Of a DNA stretch of 64,000 bases, positions 41,840 through 51,787 are shown piece by piece. Source of the DNA: Trichormus variabilis 0441 (lineage in GTDB: Bacteria; Cyanobacteriota; Cyanobacteriia; Cyanobacteriales; Nostocaceae); NCBI RefSeq assembly GCF_009856605.1, contig NZ_CP047242.1:4284001-4348000 (forward strand), in the 5' to 3' direction. The number at the start of each line of letters is the position of its first letter. Position 1 is the stretch's first letter. The translations under genes were made by a program, and so were the position numbers. A model generated the notes under the pieces. The model was not told where the DNA came from, did no database searches, and saw only the letters and a program-made list of their open reading frames with translations.

Positions 41840-43231
41840 TTAAGCCCGTGCAATCCCCTCTTCTCGCGCTGCGCGTTGCACAGCAGCAGCGACGGCGGTA
41901 ACGACACGCTCATCAAAGACCGAGGGAATAATATGTTCCCGACTCAAGTCTGAAGGATTAACCAAAGAAGCGATCGCACTAGCTGCTTCTAAATACATAG
42001 TGGTGGTAATTGTTTGCGCGCGACAATCCAACGCCCCACGGAATACCCCAGGAAAGGCTAACACGTTATTAATTTGGTTGGGGTAGTCACTGCGACCAGT
42101 AGCGATAACAGCTACATCGTTCTGCACTAATTCCGGCTGAATTTCGGGTATGGGATTGGCCATAGCAAAGACAATCGGGTCTTTAGCCATAGACTTGACC
42201 ATTTCTGGTGTTAAGACTCCAGGCGCACTCACACCAATAAATACATCTGCCCCTTGGACTGCACCTGCTAGTGTACCTTGAGCTTTGACTGCAAACTCTT
42301 GTTTTTCTTCATTGAGGTCGGTGCGAGTGGTGGAGATAATGCCTTTAGAGTCGCACATCCAAATTTTTTCTGCCCCAGCTTTCCGCAGTAACCGGGCGAT
42401 CGCCACACCAGCCGCACCAGCACCATTAATCACGATGCGGATGTCGGTGAGTGACTTCTGCACCAGTTTCAAGGAGTTAAATAACGCTGCCAAGGTGACA
42501 ATTGCTGTACCATGTTGGTCATCGTGAAACACAGGGATATCTAGTTCCTGTTTTAATCTCTGCTCAATTTCAAAGCAACGGGGTGCGGCGATATCCTCTA
42601 AATTCACACCGCCAAAGACCGGGGCAATATTTTTAACTGCTTGGATAATCTCTTCTGTATTTTGAGTAGCCAAGCAAATGGGAAAGGCATCAAGTCCAGC
42701 AAATTCCTTAAATAACATGGCTTTACCTTCCATTACTGGTAAAGCTGCATGGGGGCCAAGATTACCCAATCCCAAAACTGCACTACCATCGGTGACAATG
42801 GCGACAGTATTTTGTTTGATAGTTAAGTTGTATACTTGCGATGGGTCTTGAGCGATCGCTGTACAAACCCGACCCACACCAGGGGTATAAGCCATTGCCA
42901 AGTCGGACACACTCTTGAGAGGAATCCGGCTGGTGATGCTGATTTTGCCGCCACGATGTAAATTAAAGGTGCGATCGTAAACGCTGACTAACTTAATATC
43001 AGGTATGGCTTTGACTGCTTGCACAATAGTTTCCGCGTGTTCGGTACTAGCAGCATCAACAGTTAAGTCACGGAGAGAAACTTGGCGTGTTTGCTCGATT
43101 AAATCGATTTGACCGAGATTACCACCACTAGATGCGATCGCCTGAGTGATAGATGCTAGCATTCCCACACGATTGGGAATCTGCAACCTGAGAGTAACAC
43201 TAAAACTGGAATTAGGAGTTAGGTCTGCCAT
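41840..43231 (-). CDS. Malic enzyme with N-terminal ACT domain
   Basis: 463 residues. ACT domain (about 8-85: FSVTLRLQIPNRVGMLASITQAI) fused to malic enzyme: SDLAMAYTPGVGRVC, TDGSAVLGLGNLGP, EGKAMLFKEFAGLDAFPIC, VFHDDQHGTAIV (metal binding) and NAD(P) site INGAGAAGVAIARLL. It decarboxylates malate to pyruvate and CO2 with NAD(P)H formation. The ACT domain suggests control by an amino acid or similar ligand. Confidence 0.92.
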   Translation of the reverse strand: MADLTPNSSFSVTLRLQIPNRVGMLASITQAIASSGGNLGQIDLIEQTRQVSLRDLTVDAASTEHAETIVQAVKAIPDIKLVSVYDRTFNLHRGGKISITSRIPLKSVSDLAMAYTPGVGRVCTAIAQDPSQVYNLTIKQNTVAIVTDGSAVLGLGNLGPHAALPVMEGKAMLFKEFAGLDAFPICLATQNTEEIIQAVKNIAPVFGGVNLEDIAAPRCFEIEQRLKQELDIPVFHDDQHGTAIVTLAALFNSLKLVQKSLTDIRIVINGAGAAGVAIARLLRKAGAEKIWMCDSKGIISTTRTDLNEEKQEFAVKAQGTLAGAVQGADVFIGVSAPGVLTPEMVKSMAKDPIVFAMANPIPEIQPELVQNDVAVIATGRSDYPNQINNVLAFPGVFRGALDCRAQTITTTMYLEAASAIASLVNPSDLSREHIIPSVFDERVVTAVAAAVQRAAREEGIARA

Positions 43232-43406
43232 CTTAATAGGGGATTTTAGATTTTAGATTTTATATCGAATTGTTACAGTAAATTCCATTTTTACGATAAA
43301 ACCTAGCACACCCAAATTATTTGCAGGATAAATTAAGACTTTCTATCGGTGCTAAAAGCAGATTTTTTTCCCTTGCAGTATGAGCATGAAACTGATGAAT
43401 TCTCAT

Positions 43407-43532
43407 AGGACTTACCCATGAAAACGAAAAATTCAGAGTTTGGACAAGGGAAGGGTATAGGGGCGTAAATGTTTAAAACCCTTACACCCCCTTACACTCA
43501 CTCTCAACAGACAACCTGGGTACGTAAGTCCT
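43407..43532 (-). mobile_element. MITE-like element, AGGACTTACG type, copy 2
   Basis: Inverted relative to 28021-28135: starts AGGACTTACCCATGAAAACG and ends CTGGGTACGTAAGTCCT. Ends are flanked as TAGGACTTAC..GTAAGTCCTA, compatible with insertion at TA. It occupies part of the 43232-43666 gap; the remainder shows nothing recognisable. Confidence 0.65.
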
Positions 43533-43666
43533 AAGTTACTTTTTTCTCAATCTTGGGAACTCTATAAATACTGTCCAGTGAATAGAAGCCGAAGCGGTTA
43601 GAGCTATCTGCATCGGCTGATTTGAATTCTTGTGTCAGTATTCCCCAAGATTGTGAGGTCTGCTTT

Positions 43667-44971
43667 ATGGATAAATCAATTATTCAGTTGATTGATGAAT
43701 TACCGAACGATAATATTACCGTTAAAGTTCTCAACGCTCTAGATTATGTTGCCCCTGGCCAGTGGCAGAATTTAGTGGGTTTCGATAACAGTATCCGTGC
43801 GATTACCGGAGAAACTGACGCTAAGGTAATTCAAAGAATCCGCGATCGCGCCACTGCTTTGTATAATGACCCCCAACAAGGCTATCAGTCTGCCATCAAA
43901 CTTTACCAAACCATAGATAAAGCCGACACAGCAATGGCAACTGCGGCTTTAGCGAATAAAGTCAGCGAGAAAATTGGCTTTCTATCTTTTTTAGGCAATA
44001 TTACGCCCAAAGCTGACCTTACTCAAACAATTGACCTAGTACTGAAAATTGCGATCGAGATTATAGTTTTTTGTAAACTTAACGGTATTCCCCAACCAAA
44101 CCCCCAAGAATTTGCCAATTCTCTGGCTAACAATTATCAAGATGCTTCCTTGATACGCATGGTAGCCCTAGTTTGTCTAGATGGGATTCTGCCATTAGGC
44201 CCAGACTTCCTCGGTAAAATTCAGGGAATAATTAGCGGCGCTGACTCCAACACCATAATTCAAAATCCTGTTTTCTTAGCCGTCAACACTTCCCTACCAG
44301 GAAATAATCCTAGCGAGAAACTTGGCTTTATTAATCAGGGTTTCAATGCTGTTCAAGGTTGGATGAATAATTTAGTCACCAAGACAGGTATCACCCCACA
44401 ATCTATTTCTAGTCATCTTGGCAATTTTATTCAAATTGCTGATGATAATTTAGATTTTGTCGCCGCATTCCTCGATCAGACGACCAATTACTTTGAGCAT
44501 ACAGGTATTCAATCAGTAGCTCGCAGATTAATTTTGCAAGCCCATACTTTAGTTAAAGAAGAAATAAAACAAGAGATAACACAGCCTATTCAAAATGCCT
44601 CATCTGCTGTGAAATCAGATACTAGTCAGTATGCAGTCAACAAAAAAATAGAAGTCTGGGACGAAGAAGAAGAAGACTGGTATCAAGCCACAATTGAGAA
44701 AGTTCAAGATGACCAGTTCTTTATCAATTACATTGGCTATGGTTCATCCCATAATGAGTGGGTTGGCAAAGATGACATACGCACTACTGATTATGCCTCA
44801 TCTGATGCCAATGGATATGCAGTGGGTAAAAAGGTCAAATGTTGGAGTGATGAAGAAGAAACTTGGTATACTGCAACCATTGAGAAGATCCAGGGAAATC
44901 AATATTTTATTCATTACACAGGTTACGATTCATCCTATGACGAATGGGTTAATGCTGATGATATTAGCTAA
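43667..44971 (+). CDS. Protein with two C-terminal Tudor/chromo-barrel-like domains
   Basis: 434 residues. About 1-320 is helical and unrecognised (KSIIQLIDELPNDNITVKVL). The C-terminus holds two tandem copies of a small barrel: YAVNKKIEVWDEEEEDWYQ then ATIEKVQDDQFFINYIGYG, and YAVGKKVKCWSDEEETWYT then ATIEKIQGNQYFIHYTGYD, each ending in a (N/D)EWV.. (A/K)DDI motif, the Tudor-knot/chromo-barrel pattern seen in eukaryotic chromatin and RNA-binding proteins. The ATG at 43667 is chosen over an earlier start at 43622 because GAGG precedes it at suitable distance. Function unknown; protein or RNA binding is plausible. Confidence 0.75.
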   Translation: MDKSIIQLIDELPNDNITVKVLNALDYVAPGQWQNLVGFDNSIRAITGETDAKVIQRIRDRATALYNDPQQGYQSAIKLYQTIDKADTAMATAALANKVSEKIGFLSFLGNITPKADLTQTIDLVLKIAIEIIVFCKLNGIPQPNPQEFANSLANNYQDASLIRMVALVCLDGILPLGPDFLGKIQGIISGADSNTIIQNPVFLAVNTSLPGNNPSEKLGFINQGFNAVQGWMNNLVTKTGITPQSISSHLGNFIQIADDNLDFVAAFLDQTTNYFEHTGIQSVARRLILQAHTLVKEEIKQEITQPIQNASSAVKSDTSQYAVNKKIEVWDEEEEDWYQATIEKVQDDQFFINYIGYGSSHNEWVGKDDIRTTDYASSDANGYAVGKKVKCWSDEEETWYTATIEKIQGNQYFIHYTGYDSSYDEWVNADDIS

Positions 44972-45030
44972 CCATTGTTTATAGTAATGACTTTAGTTTA
45001 GGGATTTCCAGATAAAAAAATATCCAAAAT

Positions 45031-45094
45031 GTAGGGTGCGTCAGTGCAGAAAACCTCACTGTAACAAGAAATTATTCATACTGACGCACCCTAC
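45031..45094. repeat. MITE-like inverted repeat (GTAGGGTGCGTCAGT)
   Basis: A perfect 15-bp inverted repeat (45031-45045 with 45080-45094) around a 34-base centre, between the Tudor-like gene and the psbA terminator. The GTAGGGTGCGTCAG motif is a widespread short repeat in bacterial genomes. Confidence 0.65.
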
Positions 45095-45142
45095 AAACTA
45101 CTAACCATCAATTTGGAATCCTTAGTCCTGAATTGCAAAAAG

Positions 45143-45172
45143 CAAAAAAGCGCCTCCCGTTAAGGAGACGCT
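45143..45172 (-). terminator. Terminator of psbA
   Basis: On the minus strand AGCGTCTCC pairs with GGAGGCGCT, followed by TTTTTTGC. It lies 26 bases past the psbA stop. Strong intrinsic terminator. Confidence 0.85.
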
Positions 45173-45197
45173 TTCTTGTTGAATTAAGACTTCAGAA

Positions 45198-46280
45198 TTA
45201 ACCGTTGATAGCAGGAGCGGTTAAAGCAACAGGAGCAACTTCACCAGCAGCTAAGTCTAAGGGGAAGTTGTGAGCGTTACGCTCGTGCATTACTTCCATA
45301 CCCAAGTTAGCGCGGTTGATGATGTCAGCCCAGGTATTGATCACACGACCTTGTGAGTCGATGATGGATTGGTTGAAGTTGAAACCGTTCAAGTTGAACG
45401 CCATTGTGCTTACACCCAACGCGGTAAACCAAATACCGATTACAGGCCATGCAGCTAGGAAGAAGTGCAATTGACGGCTGTTGTTGAAGGAAGCGTATTG
45501 GAAGATCAAGCGACCGAAGTAGCCGTGTGCTGCAACGATGTTGTAGGTTTCTTCTTCTTGACCGAATTTGTAACCGTAGTTTTGTGATTCGTTTTCGGTT
45601 GTTTCACGAACTAAGGAGGAAGTTACCAAGGAACCGTGCATTGCGGAGAACAAGCTACCACCGAATACACCTGCTACTCCCAACATGTGGAAGGGGTGCA
45701 TCAAGATGTTGTGTTCTGCTTGGAACACGATCATGAAGTTGAAGGTGCCGGAGATACCCAAGGGCATACCGTCAGAGAAGGAACCTTGTCCGATTGGGTA
45801 GATCAAGAATACTGCTGTTGCTGCTGCTACGGGAGCGGAGAATGCTAGGCAGATCCAAGGACGCATTCCTAAGCGGTAGGATAGTTCCCATTCACGACCG
45901 AGGTAGCAGAATACGCCGGTCAAGAAGTGGAAGATTACCAATTGGTAAGGACCACCGTTGTACAACCACTCGTCAAGAGATGCTGCTTCCCAAATTGGGT
46001 AGAAGTGCAAACCGATGGCGTTGGAGGAGGGAACAACTGCACCGGAGATGATGTTGTTTCCGTAGATTAAGGAACCTGCTACTGGTTCACGGATGCCGTC
46101 GATGTCTACTGGAGGTGCAGCGATGAAGGCGATGATGAAGCAGGTGGTTGCAGCTAGCAAGGTGGGGATCATTAGTACGCCGAACCAACCGATGTATAAG
46201 CGGTTGTTGGTGCTGGTAATCCACTCGCAGAACTGTTCCCATACGTTGGCGCTTTTGCGCTGTTGTAAGGTTGCGGTCAT
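45198..46280 (-). CDS. psbA: Photosystem II D1 protein, Glu130 (high-light) form
   Basis: 360 residues, five membrane helices. Ligands to the oxygen-evolving cluster are in place (D170 in GSFSD, E189 and H190 in FQAEH). C-terminal [13 protein letters not shown] carries the CtpA cleavage site after residue 344 with a 16-residue extension. Residue 130 is Glu (YLGREWELS); in cyanobacteria with several psbA genes Glu130 marks the high-light/stress isoform and Gln130 the low-light one. Upstream lies a tandem 10-bp repeat, downstream a strong terminator. Confidence 0.98.
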   Translation of the reverse strand: MTATLQQRKSANVWEQFCEWITSTNNRLYIGWFGVLMIPTLLAATTCFIIAFIAAPPVDIDGIREPVAGSLIYGNNIISGAVVPSSNAIGLHFYPIWEAASLDEWLYNGGPYQLVIFHFLTGVFCYLGREWELSYRLGMRPWICLAFSAPVAAATAVFLIYPIGQGSFSDGMPLGISGTFNFMIVFQAEHNILMHPFHMLGVAGVFGGSLFSAMHGSLVTSSLVRETTENESQNYGYKFGQEEETYNIVAAHGYFGRLIFQYASFNNSRQLHFFLAAWPVIGIWFTALGVSTMAFNLNGFNFNQSIIDSQGRVINTWADIINRANLGMEVMHERNAHNFPLDLAAGEVAPVALTAPAING

Positions 46281-46337
46281 GTTTTTATAATTGCGGTTAG
46301 TTATTTATGAATTAGGCGGTTGTTTTTTGCCTGTGTA

Positions 46338-46357
46338 ACTACTTTACACTACTTTAC
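46338..46357 (-). promoter_or_regulatory. Tandem 10-bp repeat upstream of psbA
   Basis: ACTACTTTAC occurs twice in a row, 58-77 bases before the psbA start codon (GTAAAGTAGT on the coding strand). Its position suits the promoter or leader region of psbA; a -10/-35 pair was not assigned with confidence. Confidence 0.4.
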
Positions 46358-46510
46358 AAAATCTCAGCATCTTTTTAATATGAGTAAAAACTATACAAAT
46401 TGTCAGCTTTGCTTATCTAAAAGCACAGCTTGGCTACAGGAAGCTATGATGCTGCTAAGTAGAAGGTAAGCATGGGAACAAAAACAGATACACTGCTGTG
46501 ATCGCCCAAT

Positions 46511-46631
46511 GAAAAATGGGCATTGCATAAATGGGGCATAATTTCTATCACGCAGAGACGCAGGAAGGATAAAGAGTTTGAAATTTCAGCACATCAAATT
46601 TCGTCCCTTGATTCAGCAACGCCGGAAAATG
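46511..46631. mobile_element. MITE related to 3116-3269, second copy
   Basis: A 105-bp noncoding element (46519-46623) starting GGCATTGCATAAATG and ending ATTCAGCAACGCC. Flanks GAAAAATG (46511-46518) and GGAAAATG (46624-46631) match at 7 of 8 positions, consistent with the 8-bp duplication of the first copy. Confidence 0.65.
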
Positions 46632-46729
46632 AAACTCGTGTCATCGGGGCTACCTACGTTCGTTCTCTCCACCTCTGTGCGTGAGTAACCCATACAATAG
46701 TAATCGCAAGCCATAAGTCATCCCTACCA

Positions 46730-47782
46730 GTGAACTCACCTGCTACCAGCAATTCTGCTCAAACTCAATCGCGCAAAGCAGACCATATCCGCATCTGCTT
46801 AGAAGAAGATGTACAATTCCGCGCCACTACCAACGGACTAGAGCGTTATCGCTTCAACCATTCTTGCTTACCAGAAATAGATCGCAACGATATTGATCTG
46901 AGCGCAACTTTTTTAGGTAAAAAGCTGAATGCACCTTTGTTAATCTCCTCCATGACTGGAGGAACCGAACAAGCGGGAATTATTAACCAGCGTTTAGCCC
47001 GACTTGCCCAAGACTATAAATTTGCAATGGGTGTCGGTTCCCAAAGGGTAGCGTTGGAAAAACCACAAGTAGCCGACACTTTCGCCATCCGCAAGTATGC
47101 GCCTGATGTGCTGCTATTCGCTAATGTAGGTGCGGTGCAACTTAACTATAAGTATGGTTTAGACGAATGTCTGCGTATCATCGATATGCTAGAGGCGGAT
47201 GCTTTGATTTTGCATATCAATCCCTTGCAAGAGTGCATTCAGCCCAAGGGTGATGTGAATTTTCAAGGATTGCTTGACAAGATATCGGAGTTATGCGAAG
47301 AGTTGTCAGTACCAGTAATTGCAAAGGAAGTGGGCAATGGTATTTCCGGCGCAATGGCTAAAAAGTTGATCGCTGCGGGAGTACAAGTAATTGATGTGGC
47401 TGGCGCGGGTGGTACTTCCTGGGCAAAGGTAGAAGGAGAAAGGGCGGAGAATTCTATGCAAAGGCGTTTAGGTAGAACCTTTGCAGATTGGGGAATACCC
47501 ACAGCAGAGTGTATTACTAGTGTGAGAGCGATCGCCCCCCACATTCCCTTAATTGCCTCCGGCGGTTTGCGTGATGGGCTTGATATAGCCAAAGCGATCG
47601 CTTTAGGTGCAGATATCGCCGGTTTAGCCATGCCTTTTCTGCAAGCTGCGGTAGAGTCGGAAGCCGCTCTACAGGAATTAGCTGAGGTATTAATTGCAGA
47701 AATCACCACAGTATTATTTTGCACTGGCAACGCTACTTTACATCAGTTAAAACACTCTGGCAGTTTACAGCGCCTACAATAA
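46730..47782 (+). CDS. fni: Type 2 isopentenyl-diphosphate isomerase
   Basis: 350 residues, FMN-dependent TIM barrel: [65 protein letters not shown], and the FMN phosphate loop [19 protein letters not shown]. It interconverts IPP and DMAPP for isoprenoid (carotenoid, phytol, quinone) synthesis. Start is a GTG at 46730; the preceding ATCCCTACCA is a poor ribosome site, but no ATG fits the family length better. Confidence 0.93.
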
Positions 47783-47846
47783 ATGAATAGGTAAGAATGG
47801 TTAGGCGTGATTGACTTACCACTAATGACTAAATAACTAATAACTA

Positions 47847-49676
47847 ATGAGTAACTTCTTTAAACAAACTCTTGCTAGCTTACTAGGCACATTATTAGGA
47901 CTGTTTCTGTTCGCTGGTGCAGGTACTACAGGACTTTTATTATTATTATTTGCTGCTGCTAGTTCCAGCAATACCAGCCCAGTAGTTAAAGATAAATCAG
48001 TAGTGGTTCTAGACTTGTCCATGAACATCACCGATAGAGAACCAAGTGCTGGCGAGGAACTACAAAATAGATTTTCCGGTGTAACACAAGAGCGGATGAC
48101 ACTTCGTAATGTTATCGATAGTTTAGAAAAAGCACAACGAGATAAACGCATCGTTGCTATTTACCTAGACGGTAGTCGTGGAGGAAATAATCTGGGTTTT
48201 GCATCGTTGAAAGAAATCCGCAAAGCTCTAGAAGAATTCCGTAAATCCGGGAAAAAGGTAATCGCCTATGGTGTGTCTTGGAACGAGCGGGAATATTACC
48301 TCAGTTCGGTAGCTGATACTATTGCACTTAACCCCTTGGGTGGACTAGAAATCAACGGTTTGAGTAGCCAACCAATGTTCGTCGCCGGAGCCTTGCAAAA
48401 GTATGGTATTGGCGTTCAGGTTGTAAGAGCCGGAAAATTTAAGGGAGCAGTTGAACCATTCGTGTTAAACAAACTAAGTCCCGAAAACCGCGAACAAACT
48501 CAAAAATTATTGGACGATGTTTGGGGTGAATGGCGTACCACCGTTGGCAATAGCCGTAAAATTAACCCACAAAAACTACAAGCGATCGCCGATAATCAAT
48601 CATTATTGGAACCAACAGAAGCTAAAACTAACGGCTTAGTCGATCAGGTAGCGTACAACGATCAAGTAGTTGCTGACCTGAAGAAATTAACAGGTAGCGA
48701 TAAAAAGGATAATACATTTACTCAAATTAGCCTGCGCCGATATGCTCAAGTACCCGGACAGTCTTTAGGTGTGGCAAGAAACTCTAAAAATAAGATTGCC
48801 GTAGTTTATGCCGAAGGCGATATTGTCGATGGTAAAGGCGATGATGGGCAAATAGGAGGCGATCGCTTTGCCCGCATCTTTAATAAAATTAGACAAGATG
48901 AAAATGTCAAAGCAGTCGTTTTACGCATCAATAGTCCTGGTGGTAGTGCTACAGCATCGGAGGTAATGCAGCGAGAAATACGCCTGACTCGTGAAAGTAA
49001 ACCCGTTGTTGTATCTATGGGTGATTATGCCGCTTCTGGTGGTTACTGGATAGCCACCGACTCTAACCGAATTTTTGCCGAACCTAATACAATCACAGGT
49101 TCCATCGGTGTGTTTGGCGTGCTATTTAACGGGCAAAAGCTAGCAAACGATAATGGTATCACTTGGGATGCTGTCAAAACGGCACGTTATGCAGATTCTC
49201 AAACCGTCGCTCGTCCCAAATCACCCCAAGAGATAGCAATTTACCAGCGCAGTGTTGACCGCATTTACAATATGTTTGTCAACAAAGTTGCTCAAGGTCG
49301 CAAGTTACCCACACAAAAAGTAGCCCAAATCGCCCAAGGTAGAGTTTGGTCTGGTGTAACTGCAAAACAAATTGGTTTAGTTGATGAAATCGGTGGTCTA
49401 AACGCCGCCATAGAATACGCAGCTAAAGCAGCGAAACTAGGTAAAGATTGGCAATTAAGAGAATATCCCAGAGAAAGCTCATTTGAAGAGCGCTTTTTTG
49501 GCGGAGTAGTCGAGGAAATTAGTACGACTTTGGGAATTGAGAAGTTAGACGTTAAACCAAATGACCCATTAACAGTGCAAATCCGAAAAATCCAACAGGA
49601 AATCTCTGTTTTACAGACCATGAACGACCCACAAGGTGTTTATGCGCGGTTACCAGTTAACTTAAAAATAGAGTAA
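47847..49676 (+). CDS. sppA: Signal peptide peptidase SppA, long form
   Basis: 609 residues with N-terminal membrane anchor (about 15-38) and tandem ClpP-like halves. Catalytic Lys199 in RAGKFKGAVEPF and Ser397 in MGDYAASGGYWIA form the Ser/Lys dyad of the 67-kDa E. coli type. It degrades cleaved signal peptides at the membrane; in cyanobacteria it is also linked to high-light acclimation. The stop is followed by AT-rich sequence without a clear terminator. Confidence 0.93.
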   Translation: MSNFFKQTLASLLGTLLGLFLFAGAGTTGLLLLLFAAASSSNTSPVVKDKSVVVLDLSMNITDREPSAGEELQNRFSGVTQERMTLRNVIDSLEKAQRDKRIVAIYLDGSRGGNNLGFASLKEIRKALEEFRKSGKKVIAYGVSWNEREYYLSSVADTIALNPLGGLEINGLSSQPMFVAGALQKYGIGVQVVRAGKFKGAVEPFVLNKLSPENREQTQKLLDDVWGEWRTTVGNSRKINPQKLQAIADNQSLLEPTEAKTNGLVDQVAYNDQVVADLKKLTGSDKKDNTFTQISLRRYAQVPGQSLGVARNSKNKIAVVYAEGDIVDGKGDDGQIGGDRFARIFNKIRQDENVKAVVLRINSPGGSATASEVMQREIRLTRESKPVVVSMGDYAASGGYWIATDSNRIFAEPNTITGSIGVFGVLFNGQKLANDNGITWDAVKTARYADSQTVARPKSPQEIAIYQRSVDRIYNMFVNKVAQGRKLPTQKVAQIAQGRVWSGVTAKQIGLVDEIGGLNAAIEYAAKAAKLGKDWQLREYPRESSFEERFFGGVVEEISTTLGIEKLDVKPNDPLTVQIRKIQQEISVLQTMNDPQGVYARLPVNLKIE

Positions 49677-49784
49677 TTCTACAGATTAACTATAAGGTTT
49701 GATATTCCTTAAAGTCTCCTTTTTAAGATAGATTAAGGTGAATTAAAAATCCGTTAACTAAAAACCTACATTGATCGCGCATCC

Positions 49785-50381
49785 TCACACCCTTACGCCC
49801 TTAAACTCGTTTCCCTGATCATCTTCCTCAATTTCTTGCCATCCGTGCATGGATGATATGCGCTTGATCGCCCATTCCAAAATCGTTGGTGGTGCTGCGG
49901 AAAGGAAAATACTGGGATAAACAGCAGTACCCCAATGAGGATGGACGATTACACAACACTTGTTTTTTAAGACTGGGTAATTAAGTAAAGCTTTGACAAC
50001 TGCTGTATCATTATGGGGAATCACCCCTGGGCGGGAAAGCAAAGGGTAACCGGTACGAGGATCTATGAGGTCTGCTAGATAACCGCGATCGCGCAAATCA
50101 AAAGCTAAATCGCAGCCAAATCTCATAAACTTTTCTCGCAGATGTTCTTTTTCTCTCTCAATTTCTGCTGTGCTTTTCACCAATGGATATTTTGATTGCT
50201 GTAAGACAATCACAACCCAAAATAGAGTTTGCTCTTGCCAATCTGGTAATATCCGTTCGCGGTTGGCACAGATATACTGACTGGGGTAATGAATAGAAAT
50301 TTGAACTGCTTGTCCCTGTTTGCCAACCAAATTAATGGGACGGCTTTGCTCCGCAGTATAAGCTCTGGGATAGTTCACCAC
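49785..50381 (-). CDS. MMADHC-like (CblD) cobalamin-trafficking homologue
   Basis: 198 residues. The stretch EREKEHLREKFMRFGCDLAF, LRDRGYLADLIDPRTGYPLL, CCVIVHPHWGTAVYPSIFLSA matches the C-terminal domain of human MMADHC in order and wording (KF..[35 protein letters not shown]). MMADHC hands cobalamin to its target enzymes; the bacterial role is not established. The homology is judged by eye. No cobalamin genes are adjacent. Confidence 0.72.
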   Translation of the reverse strand: MVNYPRAYTAEQSRPINLVGKQGQAVQISIHYPSQYICANRERILPDWQEQTLFWVVIVLQQSKYPLVKSTAEIEREKEHLREKFMRFGCDLAFDLRDRGYLADLIDPRTGYPLLSRPGVIPHNDTAVVKALLNYPVLKNKCCVIVHPHWGTAVYPSIFLSAAPPTILEWAIKRISSMHGWQEIEEDDQGNEFKGVRV

Positions 50382-50682
50382 ATTGATTCGGTTTTTGCAA
50401 CTTTTTAATTTATTCTTTAGAGTCGATGATAACTCTTAATACTTCCAAAAATTCATAAAATTTTCAGCAATAGTTATGTCTTAGGGAAAATTTAGCCCAT
50501 ACATTGCCAAGTTTTAATCTAATTTTTATATTTTATTAACCTCACCTAGTAATTTGTAATTTGTCATGGGTTATGCTAACAAATTTAATAATTATTACAG
50601 TCCCATTACCTATTACCCATGACCGCTTCTGAGAGCAGAAAATTTTACTAATCTAAGAGAGAAGACAGTTACAGACCCCCAA
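50382..50682. other. Intergenic region, nothing recognised
   Basis: 301 AT-rich bases containing ATTACC/CATGACC-type short tandem words and no ORF with a good start. Probably promoter of the MMADHC-like gene only. Confidence 0.4.
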
Positions 50683-50889
50683 TTAATCAAGTTTTAAAGC
50701 ATTCACCGGCACTTCATCCCAAGAATTGACTGTTCTTAAGCGCGCTACCCAGCCAGAAGCCTTTTGATTATCCGTTAAGTTATTTTGAAACGACGCATGG
50801 CAATCTTGGGCTTGGGACTCGTTGCAAGAGGCAATACAGGCATGAATCATACCCGATGGATCAATCTGCTCATTTACCCAAATAGTCAT
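50683..50889 (-). CDS. Small Cys-containing protein, unknown
   Basis: 68 residues: MTIWVNEQIDPSGMIHACIA, then SCNESQAQDCHASF and a C-terminal ARLRTVNSWDEVPVNALKL. GAGGGTAG precedes the start. Three cysteines lie within about 13 residues. No family recognised. Confidence 0.55.
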   Translation of the reverse strand: MTIWVNEQIDPSGMIHACIASCNESQAQDCHASFQNNLTDNQKASGWVARLRTVNSWDEVPVNALKLD

Positions 50890-51058
50890 AAACTACCCTC
50901 TGAAAAACGATTTGCTCTTTCCGAATACTAGTTAGAATTAAAAATTCTACAGCAAACATCCCTGTTAACATCAGTAATTAGTAACAATAAAATACAATTA
51001 CCAATTACTTCATACAGTAATTCGTAGCTACTTCTCTATCTAGCTTTGGGTTTAAATT

Positions 51059-51700
51059 TCAACTCTGCTTGCCTCTCCTCTCGTAACGACGACGGTAGAG
51101 TAATTCTAACTGTCCTCCATACTCCTGAATCCAAGCTATTTGACGCTGATATAACCCCCGGAAACTATTAGCAAAAAACAGGGTAAAGATAGCAACAACT
51201 AAGCCAGATGCAGTAGAAACTAAGGCTTCACTAATACCAGCCGTCACACCAGCCGTTTTTGTTCCTCCCACATCACCGATGTTTAAAGATGCAAAGGAAT
51301 TAATTAATCCCAAAACAGTACCAAGTAACCCTAATAAGGGCGCGAGACCAATTATGGTATCAAAAATATTTTGAAAGCGTTTGAGTACAGGTATCTCAGC
51401 TTGGGCTTCACTTTCTAAAGCTAATCGAAATTCCTCTGGTGTCGGCTCCTCCAATTCTAAAGCAGCGAGAAAGATTCGCGCGATGGGCAAATCGACATTT
51501 TGCCTTAATGCTTCCAAGGTGCTAACCACATTATCTAGCTGGTAAAGTCTAAGAACTTCCCGTACTATACGGTTTTGCTTGCCCGAAATTCTTACCCAAA
51601 AGCTGATACGTTCGATGATTAGCGCTACTGCTAATAAAGAGAACGCCAGCAGAGGCCACATAACCACGCCACCGGCTGTAAATAGATTCAAAATTCCCAT
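51059..51700 (-). CDS. exbB: MotA/TolQ/ExbB proton-channel protein
   Basis: 213 residues, three membrane helices (about 10-30, 110-135, 155-180) with the conserved LIGLAPLLGLLGTVLGLINSF and GISEALVSTASGLVVAIFTLFF. Such proteins form the proton channel that powers TonB- or Tol-dependent outer-membrane processes. No exbD/tolR gene follows, so the partner lies elsewhere. Confidence 0.88.
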   Translation of the reverse strand: MGILNLFTAGGVVMWPLLAFSLLAVALIIERISFWVRISGKQNRIVREVLRLYQLDNVVSTLEALRQNVDLPIARIFLAALELEEPTPEEFRLALESEAQAEIPVLKRFQNIFDTIIGLAPLLGLLGTVLGLINSFASLNIGDVGGTKTAGVTAGISEALVSTASGLVVAIFTLFFANSFRGLYQRQIAWIQEYGGQLELLYRRRYERRGKQS

Positions 51701-51787
51701 CTGTTGCTCAACTCATTGATGCAAAACCAGATTAGCAGATTAGTAGTGAAGATAGAGAATGCTATGATTTTTAATACCTAAAAGTAT

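Noticed and set aside
45527..46290. Several plus-strand ORFs opposite psbA
   Set aside because: Antisense shadows of a strongly conserved gene.
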